From NCBI GenBank assembly GCA_027622495.1, contig JAQBYL010000125.1, forward strand, positions 1 through 10,169: a stretch of DNA of 10,169 bases, read 5' to 3'. Position numbers and translations under genes: made by a program. Within the stretch, counting starts at the first letter, position 1; each line of letters begins with the position of its first letter. The DNA comes from Pseudomonadota bacterium. Lineage in GTDB: Bacteria > Pseudomonadota > Gammaproteobacteria > Pseudomonadales > Azotimanducaceae. The notes under the pieces are model-generated. The model saw only the letters and a program-made list of their open reading frames with translations. It searched no databases and was not told the origin of the DNA. This document shows, in pieces, positions 1-5,577 of this stretch.

Positions 1-413
1 CGGATCTGCTGGCGCGCATAGTGCGCCGCATTCTCGATGAGTTGACCCGCGACCTGCCGGCACCGGTGGCACCCGCCGAATACCAGCACCAAAGCGCAGA
101 TCTGCAGGCGTTCGCAGGTGAGTACTATCCGACTTCGGCCCGTTTCGGGATCGACCGCTGGCGTAAAGGCCAGGCTCGCCGGCTGTTGATCAAAGTGAAC
201 GATGACGGCAGACGCCTGCTGATCGGCAGTCGCGGAGGCGATCAACAGCTGATCGCCACCGGTCGCGGGCAGTTTCGGCGCCTCACAGACCCGCTGACCA
301 CTTTTGTGTTCGCCCGCGACCCTGCTGGACACCTATACCTGCAGGGAGAATTTGGAAATTACGTCAATTTACTTACATGTCCGGCTTTCATCGGCTGGTG
401 CAATTCGCAATAA
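1..413 (+). CDS. Serine hydrolase (beta-lactamase-like family), C-terminal fragment
   Basis: The reading frame is open to the left edge (the codons before the GTG at 21 read DLLARI), so the gene begins outside the window and only about 136 C-terminal residues are seen. The visible part resembles the small beta-rich domain that follows the catalytic domain in many class-C-beta-lactamase-like serine hydrolases. An amphipathic helix leads into a Pro-rich linker (PAPVAPAEY), then a 'FAGEYYP' start, a 'DDGRRLLIG' hairpin, and a 'FVFARDPAGHLYLQ' hairpin. The catalytic SxxK and YxN motifs would lie upstream and cannot be checked. It would be a hydrolase or esterase of unknown substrate. The stop lies 6 bases before the acetyltransferase start, so it probably heads or belongs to the same operon. 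Family assignment is from pattern only; another lipocalin-like C-terminal domain protein is possible. Confidence 0.5.
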   Translation, partial: DLLARIVRRILDELTRDLPAPVAPAEYQHQSADLQAFAGEYYPTSARFGIDRWRKGQARRLLIKVNDDGRRLLIGSRGGDQQLIATGRGQFRRLTDPLTTFVFARDPAGHLYLQGEFGNYVNLLTCPAFIGWCNSQ

Positions 414-419
414 TGGGCC

Positions 420-902
420 ATGACTGAACTCACGACATGCGCATTGCGACTGGCGACCGTCAAGGACGCCAAGGTGCTTGCCAATATGTCCCGGCACTAT
501 ATCGAGCAGGGGCTCGACTGGCGTTGGCGCCCCGAAGCCCTGGCGCGCCAGATCAATGACCCTGAAACGGTGGTGCTGGTGGCCGAGATCCGCCTTGGTG
601 AACGGCGCTTTCTCGGCGGTTTTGCGGCCATGAACTACCGCATGGAGGACGCAACGCTTGCGCTTCTGGCTGTGCATCCGAGATTGCGCCGAAAAGGCAT
701 CGCCCGGCGTCTGGTCAAATGGCTGCACAAAACCGCCACCACCGCAGGGTGTGAGAAGATTGCCCTGCAGGTTCGAGCCAGGAATCATCCTGCGCGGGCG
801 TTCTATCGAGGGCTGGGTTATCGCGAAACCTGTTACCTGCCCCGCTACTACGACGGAACTGAAGCCGCCTACCAGATGGAGGTTCTGTTCACCCGCCAAT
901 GA
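420..902 (+). CDS. GNAT-family N-acetyltransferase
   Basis: A complete 160-residue protein, the normal size for a single-domain GNAT enzyme, which would move an acetyl group from acetyl-CoA to an amine. The acetyl-CoA pyrophosphate loop is clear: beta-strand LALLAVHP (about 80-87), then R90-R-K-G93-I-A95, fitting the R/Q-x-x-G-x-G/A motif, followed by a long helix. The second conserved stretch N122-x-x-A125-x-x-F-Y129-x-x-x-G133-Y134 matches motif B of RimI-like members. The substrate is unknown; nothing identifies it as ribosomal RimI. The ATG lies 6 bases after the upstream stop with only a weak purine stretch before it, so coupling to the upstream gene is likely. Its TGA overlaps the next ATG (ATGA). 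Cytoplasmic, no signal peptide. Confidence 0.85.
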   Translation: MTELTTCALRLATVKDAKVLANMSRHYIEQGLDWRWRPEALARQINDPETVVLVAEIRLGERRFLGGFAAMNYRMEDATLALLAVHPRLRRKGIARRLVKWLHKTATTAGCEKIALQVRARNHPARAFYRGLGYRETCYLPRYYDGTEAAYQMEVLFTRQ

Positions 903-2044
903 CTGCCCTGCCTGCTGCGATCAGTTTTCATGAAGAAATCCGCGAGCGAGCGAGCGCCATAGAGGCGGAGCGCCGCATGCCTGCCGATCTCGCCGCCCGC
1001 ATGGCACAGCAGGGGATGTTCCGTCTGCTGGTGCCCGCTGAATATGGTGGACTGCAGGTCCACCCCAGGACTTTTTTTGAAACCCTGGAACAAACCGCCA
1101 GATCCGACGGATCGGTAGGCTGGGTTCTGATGATCGGCGCCACGACCGGCATCATGTCTGCCTCGCTTCCCGAACCCTGGGCGCAAAAACTCTACGCGGC
1201 CAAACCTCACGTGATCACCAGTGGCGTCACCGCGCCTATTGGCCGGGCGGAAGTCGTCGACGGTGGCATGCGCGTCACTGGCCGCTGGCCTTTTGGCAGT
1301 GGCAGCCAGGTCTCGGACTGGATCTGCGGTGGGTGTACCGTGATCGAAAACGGCGAACCAAAGCTCAGTGCAGCCGGCATGCCGGAAACCCTGCTGGTTT
1401 TTTTTGCGGCCAGTGAGGTGACCATACACGACACCTGGGACACCTCCGGTCTGCGCGGCACCGGCAGCAACGATATCGAAGTGAAAGATCTGTTCGTTCC
1501 ACAAGGCAGATGGGCCGTGCTGGGTGGGCGACCGCAGATCGACGCACCGCTTTACCGTTTTCCTACGCTCGGTCTGCTGGCCCTCGGTGTATCTGCCGTT
1601 GCGCTGGGCATCGCCGTCCATGCCATCGAATGTTTTATCGATCTTGCGGCCGGTAAAGTGCCGACTGGATCAAGCCGCGCCTTGGCGAATCGTGGATCGG
1701 CCCAGGCGGATCTGGCTCGCGCCGAAGCAGCGGTGAGCAGTGCCCGGGCGATGACATTCGAAGCAATCGATGCTGCCTGGGAGATTGCCAGCCACGGCGG
1801 CCGGCTCGATCAGAACATTAAAGCGCGCCTGCGACTGGCGGCCAGCAACAACACCTGGTCAGCGGTGGACGCGGTAGACAGGCTCTATCACGCAGCTGGT
1901 GGTACATCCATCTACGCCGCGAGCGACATGCAACGCTGTTTCCGCGACGTGCACGTTGCAACCCAGCACATCATGGTGGCCCAGCCAACCTTTGAGGTGG
2001 TCGGCAAGGTGATGCTCGGTCTCGATCCGAAGACCATGCTCTGA
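899..2044 (+). CDS. Acyl-CoA dehydrogenase-like flavin-dependent monooxygenase/dehydrogenase (HsaA/HpaB-type group)
   Basis: A 381-residue protein with the full acyl-CoA dehydrogenase fold order: N-terminal helical domain (FRLLVPAEYGG at 41-51; SDGSVGW at 69-75), central beta domain (GRWPFGSG at 128-135; DTSGLRGTGSND at 181-192), and C-terminal four-helix domain ending with QRCFRDVHVATQH (345-357). These signatures are those of the 'type 2 C-terminal domain' branch. That branch includes the oxygenase halves of two-component FMNH2/FADH2-dependent monooxygenases (HsaA, p-hydroxyphenylacetate hydroxylase C2) and amino-sugar N-oxygenases. Such enzymes need a separate flavin reductase, and none is visible here. 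The substrate is unknown; an aromatic or steroid-like ring is an inference from relatives. The start overlaps the acetyltransferase stop (ATGA) and the end overlaps the next start (TGATG), so the gene is translationally coupled on both sides. The coding strand carries runs of 7 and 8 T. Confidence 0.85.
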   Translation: MTALPAAISFHEEIRERASAIEAERRMPADLAARMAQQGMFRLLVPAEYGGLQVHPRTFFETLEQTARSDGSVGWVLMIGATTGIMSASLPEPWAQKLYAAKPHVITSGVTAPIGRAEVVDGGMRVTGRWPFGSGSQVSDWICGGCTVIENGEPKLSAAGMPETLLVFFAASEVTIHDTWDTSGLRGTGSNDIEVKDLFVPQGRWAVLGGRPQIDAPLYRFPTLGLLALGVSAVALGIAVHAIECFIDLAAGKVPTGSSRALANRGSAQADLARAEAAVSSARAMTFEAIDAAWEIASHGGRLDQNIKARLRLAASNNTWSAVDAVDRLYHAAGGTSIYAASDMQRCFRDVHVATQHIMVAQPTFEVVGKVMLGLDPKTML

Positions 2045-2952
2045 TGCTGGTCGGTACCCTCGCCACACCCAAAATTCTGTCATCGCCGTTTGCCGTTCGC
2101 GCGCAATATGCGCAGGCCATCGTCGATCTCGGCATCGACCATGTATTCATCGCCGATCATGTGAGTTTTCACAACGGTACCGGCATGGATGGGCTCATCA
2201 ACGCAGCAACCCTGACTGCGCTGCACCCTGATCTGAAAGTCTGTGTGGGGGTGTATCTGCTGGCCTTGCGCCACCCGATCACTGTGGCCCGACAGCTTGC
2301 AACCATCGCTGAATCAGCACCCGGTCAGCTGATTCTGGGCGTGGGGGTCGGCGGCGAGGATCGAAACGAAATCCGCATGTGCGGCGTTGATCCTGCAACC
2401 CGGGGAAAGCGGACGGACGAATGCCTGCAAGTGTTGAACGGCTTGTTAACCGGCGAAACCATGGATTTCAAGGGCAGGTTCTTTGAGTTCGAAAAGGCCT
2501 CGATCAAACCGGCGCCAGCTCAACCCATCCCTGTTCTGATCGGCGGCCGGGCCGACGCTGCCATCCGTCGGACTGCGATCTATGGGGATGGCTGGCTGGG
2601 TCTATGGTCCTCGCCATCCCGCTATGCGGCCGTGCTCGATCAGATTAACGAGCATGCACACACAATCGGCCGGCAACCGCCTGCCCAGCATGGCCTGCAG
2701 GTCTGGGTCGGCATTGATGACAATCGTGAACGCGCGAAAGCGCGGCTGGCCAAAGGCATGGAAAATTTCTATCACGTTCCTTTCGCGCGTTTTGAAAAGT
2801 ACAACCCGTGGGGCACGGCAGAAGAAGTGGCCGAATGGCTGTCGGCTTACCGCGATGCGGGGTGTCAGTTGTTCAACATCATGCCGCTGGCGGATAGTGA
2901 TCAGGCTGGCATTGAAGCAGTGGCCCGGATACGTGAACTGTTGATGGCATGA
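2044..2952 (+). CDS. Luciferase-like (LLM class) flavin/F420-dependent oxidoreductase
   Basis: A 302-residue TIM-barrel oxidoreductase of the bacterial luciferase superfamily. Visible family marks are GIDHVFIADHV (30-40), the barrel loop LGVGVGGEDRNE (98-109), GKRTDECLQVLNGLLTGE (121-138), and PIPVLIGGR followed by GDGWLG (161-169, 181-186). Members use reduced FMN or coenzyme F420 for monooxygenation or hydride transfer. The short N-terminus and the ADHV/GVGVGG pattern look more like the F420-dependent-annotated subgroup than like true luciferases, but the cofactor cannot be fixed from sequence alone. The ATG shares a base with the upstream stop and has no good Shine-Dalgarno of its own, so it depends on translation of the acyl-CoA-dehydrogenase-like gene. 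The two probably act on the same substrate path. It ends 11 bases before a convergent gene. Confidence 0.88.
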   Translation: MLVGTLATPKILSSPFAVRAQYAQAIVDLGIDHVFIADHVSFHNGTGMDGLINAATLTALHPDLKVCVGVYLLALRHPITVARQLATIAESAPGQLILGVGVGGEDRNEIRMCGVDPATRGKRTDECLQVLNGLLTGETMDFKGRFFEFEKASIKPAPAQPIPVLIGGRADAAIRRTAIYGDGWLGLWSSPSRYAAVLDQINEHAHTIGRQPPAQHGLQVWVGIDDNRERAKARLAKGMENFYHVPFARFEKYNPWGTAEEVAEWLSAYRDAGCQLFNIMPLADSDQAGIEAVARIRELLMA

Positions 2953-2963
2953 CGGCGGAAAGC

Positions 2964-3224
2964 TCAGCCCCCTGACAGAGCCTGCATGATCACAACTTCA
3001 TCGGCACCATGCAGAGACTCGCCGATGTTGCGGGTTTTCTGCCCACGCACAAAAAATGCAACATGCGGACGCATCTGATCCTGCTCATTGATCATGCGAA
3101 AACGGATCCCCGGGTAACGCCGATCGAGGTCATGCAGCAGCTCATCCAGGGTAGAACCGTCGGCGCTAACGCAACGCTCCTGTGCTGTGTAGGATCGCAA
3201 CGCATCGGGAATGAAGACCTTCAC
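2964..3224 (-). CDS. MoaD/ThiS-family ubiquitin-like sulfur-carrier protein
   Basis: An 86-residue beta-grasp protein. It starts with strand VKVFIPDALRSYT, then a helix from STLDELLHDLDRRYPGI (24-40), a PHVAFFVRG strand (53-61), and a final GADEVVIMQALSGG (73-86). The C-terminal Gly-Gly is the hallmark of MoaD/ThiS carriers, which an E1-like enzyme adenylates and then thiocarboxylates. The start chosen is a GTG whose TG overlaps the propeller gene's TGA (GTGA). The frame stays open upstream, but that part is unlike the family and lies antisense-free inside the propeller gene. An 86-residue length fits MoaD. There is no molybdopterin or thiamine gene nearby, so a role in molybdenum cofactor or thiamine synthesis is not implied. 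It more likely serves a dedicated sulfur-transfer or conjugation job linked to the coupled propeller protein (inference). Confidence 0.82.
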   Translation of the reverse strand: MKVFIPDALRSYTAQERCVSADGSTLDELLHDLDRRYPGIRFRMINEQDQMRPHVAFFVRGQKTRNIGESLHGADEVVIMQALSGG

Positions 3225-4402
3225 CTGATGCTCGCTACTTCCACAGCGTAGATTTCGGGCAGACCGCGAACCAGATTCGACCAGTTGTTGCCGCTGTCCA
3301 TGCTGCCCCACACATCGCCGCTGGTGGTGCCGAAATAGACACCTGCCGGGTCGCCCACATCCACGGCCATTGCCTGTCGCTTGACGGTAAACCAGCCGCG
3401 TTCAGGCAGGCCTTTATTCTGACATTGCCAGGTCAGACCACCATCACGACTGCAGTAAACGACCGGGCGGCCACCGGGGCTGGTGCGTGGCCACACGTCG
3501 GTGCCGTCCATTGGGAAGACCCAGCAGGTCTGATCGTCGAGGGGATGCACCCCCATGACAAAACCAATATCACCCACCTCCGCCGGCATGTTCCGGCCGA
3601 TCCGCTGCCAGGTATCGCCCGGTCGATCCAGGCGATAGATACCGCAGTGATTCTGCTGATATAACCGGTCTGGGTTAGCGGGATGCATAACGACATGGTG
3701 CGGATCATGTTGCGGTCCGATGGGGAGCCATTCGATCGAGTCCGGCTGGATTTCCATTTCGTCTGATGCCGGATCGCCTGTCGCTGTGGCCATGCCATTG
3801 TTCAACGGCGACCAGCTCTCACCGTGATCCAGACTCTCCCATACCCCACCACCAGACAAGCCAAGGTACATGTGCTTTGCATCGCGGGGATCGATGAGAA
3901 TCGAATGCGGTACCGGTCCGTCTGGTGTCCCAGCCTGTGGATCCTCGGTCCGGCTTTCATAATCGGGATGATCATTGAACCCGCTCATTCCTCGCCAGGT
4001 CGCACCATCGTCTTCACTGGTCCACAGCGCCTGAGGCGAGGTACCGGCAAACCACACGCCCGGTTCCGATGGGTGACCCGGTGTCAGCCAGAACGTATGA
4101 CTGACCACCTGCCCTTTTGGTCCTTTCTGAAATGCCGGTGGTCGGATGGCTTCCTGCCAGGTTCGGCCGGCATCTTCAGAGCGCAGGATCGTGGGGCCCA
4201 GATGGCCGGTTGAAGATGAAGCGACAAGCGTCTTGCGGTCGCGAGGATCGAGAACCGCGTGATTGATGATATGCCCGAGAAACATCGGCTCGTTTAGAGT
4301 CCAGTTGGATCGGTCATCACCGCCTTGAAGAAAAAACAGTCCCTTGCGCGTTGCGACAATCAGAACATGGCCGCTTTCGAGATCCACACCTTGCGTGATC
4401 AT
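3221..4402 (-). CDS. Asp-box (BNR) beta-propeller protein, sialidase/WD40-like
   Basis: A 393-residue protein made of repeated four-strand blades. Five clean Asp-box motifs (S-x-D-x-G-x-T-W) are visible: SEDAGRTW (75-82), SEDDGATW (129-136), SLDHGESW (190-197), SRDGGLTW (318-325) and SMDSGNNW (367-374), plus a degenerate LDRPGDTW (258-265). It has no signal peptide, so it is probably cytoplasmic, unlike secreted sialidases. The sialidase arginine triad and FRIP motif are not recognisable, so glycosidase activity should not be assumed. Repeated VHP/DPRD segments before the strands fit the 'VPS10/photosynthesis-stability-factor-like' propellers often annotated as exo-alpha-sialidase. A strong ribosome site (AGGGAG) lies 7 bases before the ATG. 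It is coupled by GTGA overlap to the MoaD-like gene, suggesting a functional pair. The role is unknown. Confidence 0.85.
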   Translation of the reverse strand: MITQGVDLESGHVLIVATRKGLFFLQGGDDRSNWTLNEPMFLGHIINHAVLDPRDRKTLVASSSTGHLGPTILRSEDAGRTWQEAIRPPAFQKGPKGQVVSHTFWLTPGHPSEPGVWFAGTSPQALWTSEDDGATWRGMSGFNDHPDYESRTEDPQAGTPDGPVPHSILIDPRDAKHMYLGLSGGGVWESLDHGESWSPLNNGMATATGDPASDEMEIQPDSIEWLPIGPQHDPHHVVMHPANPDRLYQQNHCGIYRLDRPGDTWQRIGRNMPAEVGDIGFVMGVHPLDDQTCWVFPMDGTDVWPRTSPGGRPVVYCSRDGGLTWQCQNKGLPERGWFTVKRQAMAVDVGDPAGVYFGTTSGDVWGSMDSGNNWSNLVRGLPEIYAVEVASIR

Positions 4403-4409
4403 AACGAGT

Positions 4410-4415
4410 CTCCCT
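4410..4415 (-). promoter_or_regulatory. Ribosome binding site of the propeller gene
   Basis: AGGGAG on the minus strand, 7 bases before the ATG at 4402. It supports that start and shows strong initiation for the first gene of the propeller/MoaD pair. Confidence 0.7.
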
Positions 4416-4460
4416 TACCCGAAGTATTCCACACCCGTCTCCTGAGTCGCAATTGCTCTG

Positions 4461-4491
4461 CAGATAACCGTTCGATCCAGGAGGTTATCTG
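4461..4491. repeat. Perfect 9-bp inverted repeat in the cupin-propeller gap
   Basis: Arms CAGATAACC (4461-4469) and GGTTATCTG (4483-4491) are exact reverse complements separated by 13 bases. The arm-to-arm distance is 22 bases, about two helical turns, as expected for a dimeric regulator binding one face of DNA. As RNA it would form a 9-bp stem with a 13-base loop, but no U-run follows on either strand, so an intrinsic terminator is unlikely. It lies 59 bases upstream of the propeller start (minus strand), so an operator controlling the propeller/MoaD pair is the better reading. The regulator is unknown. Confidence 0.6.
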
Positions 4492-4497
4492 ATCCCT

Positions 4498-4515
4498 CTG
4501 ACCTGAGCCGGTCAG
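4498..4515. repeat. 6-bp inverted repeat overlapping the cupin stop codon
   Basis: CTGACC (4498-4503), a 6-base spacer, and GGTCAG (4510-4515) form a perfect GC-rich dyad that includes the cupin TGA (4512-4514). On the cupin mRNA it would be a hairpin at the stop, followed 6 bases on by the 9-bp stem described above. No T-run follows, so it could only be part of a weak or factor-dependent terminator, or an RNA-stabilising end. Confidence 0.35.
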
Positions 4516-4985
4516 ACCGTATAAGGTGACCCGTCCTTGTGGTTCGCCGTACGACCCCGGTCTGTGAAAAACCAGGCCAGATCATCATCGGGGTAAAAGG
4601 CTACATCGCCCGCCACCCGCGAACCCAGTACCAGGTATTGCGCTTCAGCAGTACTCTGATTTACCAGGTGGTGCGCGTTGTCGTCACCAGCCTTAAAGCC
4701 CACACACATCCCCGGGCTGAGCTGAAACTCACCATCGCTGGTTCGCAGAATCAATTCGCCGCTGAGCAGGTAAACGAATTCATCTTCCAGCGCGTGCCAG
4801 TGCCGAAGGGCTGATTCGGCTTTGGGTTGCAGCGTCTCCAGACTGATCCCGAACTGAGTCAGGCCGAACACATCGCCAAGCGCTCGCCAACTCACCTCAC
4901 CCATACGGGTCTTGAAGGGTTCAGGGTACGAACAGCCTGTTTGAGGGGTAACCTCGCTGGCATGTCTGGGGATGAGTGTCTTCAT
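4512..4985 (-). CDS. Cupin-domain protein
   Basis: A 157-residue single-domain cupin. The metal site is intact: motif 1 has H62-x-H64-x4-E69-x6-G76 (within HWHALEDEFVYLLSG), and motif 2 has G100, H105 and N109 (within KAGDDNAHHLVN). It therefore should bind one metal ion through H62, H64, E69 and H105 in a beta-barrel. The reaction cannot be told from sequence; relatives include dioxygenases, isomerases and sugar-binding sensors. The tail DDDLAWFFTDRGR...HKDGSPY resembles proteins annotated only as 'cupin domain-containing'. The frame stays open upstream, but the ATG at 4985 is chosen because GAGGA lies 8 bases before it and the family-like sequence begins there. No signal peptide. It is transcribed away from the lipoprotein gene and towards the propeller gene. 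Confidence 0.85.
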   Translation of the reverse strand: MKTLIPRHASEVTPQTGCSYPEPFKTRMGEVSWRALGDVFGLTQFGISLETLQPKAESALRHWHALEDEFVYLLSGELILRTSDGEFQLSPGMCVGFKAGDDNAHHLVNQSTAEAQYLVLGSRVAGDVAFYPDDDLAWFFTDRGRTANHKDGSPYTV

Positions 4986-4993
4986 GATGTTGG

Positions 4994-4998
4994 TCCTC
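4994..4998 (-). promoter_or_regulatory. Ribosome binding site deciding the cupin start
   Basis: GAGGA on the minus strand, 8 bases before the ATG at 4985. Upstream in-frame ATGs lack such a site, so this element fixes the start and removes about 85 codons of non-family sequence. Confidence 0.65.
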
Positions 4999-5073
4999 GT
5001 ACCGAGCAGTGCGCGGCTCTTTTCATAACCTATCGATAGATACTGATGGCGGATGTTGTGTTGACCATGGATA

Positions 5074-5095
5074 CTGTGATCCTGGTTCATCACAG
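5074..5095. promoter_or_regulatory. Perfect 7-bp dyad, candidate operator in divergent promoter region
   Basis: CTGTGAT (5074-5080), 8-base spacer, ATCACAG (5089-5095) lies 11 bases before the lipoprotein ATG, in the 121-base gap between divergent genes. It recalls a CRP/FNR-like half-site (TGTGA...TCACA), but the spacing between those half-sites is 10 bases instead of the 6 typical of CRP. Another regulator, or an mRNA hairpin just ahead of the ribosome site (AGGCGAG), is therefore possible. A TTGACC at 5061 could be a -35 box, but no matching -10 was convincing. Confidence 0.45.
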
Positions 5096-5106
5096 GCGAG
5101 CTTACT

Positions 5107-5559
5107 ATGTACCGTTTCAGAATACCTGCTCTCGTGTTTACCTGCCTTTTCATTTGCGCCTGCCAACCAGAAGACCGGAGCCCAGGTCTGTGGCTGTCGG
5201 GTGAAACAAAACCATTTCCAGCAGATTGGTCTTTTACCAACGAGCATCGCGAAGTTGCGCTGGAAGTGACCCCGCCTTATTTCATACCGCATTCGATTAC
5301 CATATGGTGTGCTGAGCTTGATGGTGATCTGTATGTGGCCGCGTCACGTCCCGATGAAAAAAACTGGCCCGGTTGGGTGGAGAAGAAGCCCGATGTCCGT
5401 ATCCGCGTGGGCAATGACATATACGACGCGCGCCTGGTTCAACTCTCCGATCAAGCCCTGATCTCAAGGATCCAGACAGTCCAGGCCGCGAAGTACGATC
5501 TGGATCCACCGTCCGGCCCGACGACGTCGCGATACTGGAGCGTGACGCCTCAACCATAG
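5107..5559 (+). CDS. Lipoprotein with PNPOx-like split-barrel sequence
   Basis: A 150-residue protein with a lipoprotein signal: basic start MYRFR, hydrophobic stretch to residue 18, and lipobox I-C-A-C19. Gln follows Cys19, which favours outer-membrane sorting. The mature part has WSFTNEHREVALEV (41-54), PHSITIWCAELDGDLYVAAS (61-80), then NWPGWVEKKPDVRIRVGNDIYDARL (86-110). The pattern 'strand-GDLYV-strand, W-x-x-x-V-x-x-x-P-x-V-x-I' resembles small split-barrel proteins of the pyridoxamine-phosphate-oxidase/deazaflavin-nitroreductase fold, which bind FMN, F420 or heme. I infer the fold; cofactor binding is untested and would be unusual for a periplasmic lipoprotein. It lies 18 bases before the PhoD-type gene on the same strand, so the two are probably co-transcribed. 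An entirely hypothetical lipoprotein remains possible. Confidence 0.7.
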   Translation: MYRFRIPALVFTCLFICACQPEDRSPGLWLSGETKPFPADWSFTNEHREVALEVTPPYFIPHSITIWCAELDGDLYVAASRPDEKNWPGWVEKKPDVRIRVGNDIYDARLVQLSDQALISRIQTVQAAKYDLDPPSGPTTSRYWSVTPQP

Positions 5560-5577
5560 ATCGGAGTCTGCAACGCT

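Noticed and set aside
369..899. A 176-codon minus-strand reading frame opposite the acetyltransferase
   Set aside because: The plus strand encodes an intact GNAT protein with all motifs, so the antisense frame is a shadow.
942..956. GCGA tetranucleotide repeat (3.75 copies) near the start of the acyl-CoA-dehydrogenase-like gene
   Set aside because: Too few copies to suggest phase variation, and it encodes an ordinary Glu-Arg-Ala-Ser helix.
869..1621. A 250-codon minus-strand reading frame opposite the acyl-CoA-dehydrogenase-like gene
   Set aside because: It is antisense to a clearly conserved protein, shows no domain-like sequence, and arises from the GC-rich codon pattern of the true gene.
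3221..4402. Calling the propeller protein a sialidase
   Set aside because: Asp boxes are structural; the FRIP motif, arginine triad and signal peptide expected of a sialidase are not visible.
4423..4452. Possible minus-strand promoter TTGCGA-N18-AATACT upstream of the propeller gene
   Set aside because: Each box matches consensus at only 4 of 6 positions, and the implied start would fall inside or against the ribosome site at 4410-4415, leaving an implausibly short leader.
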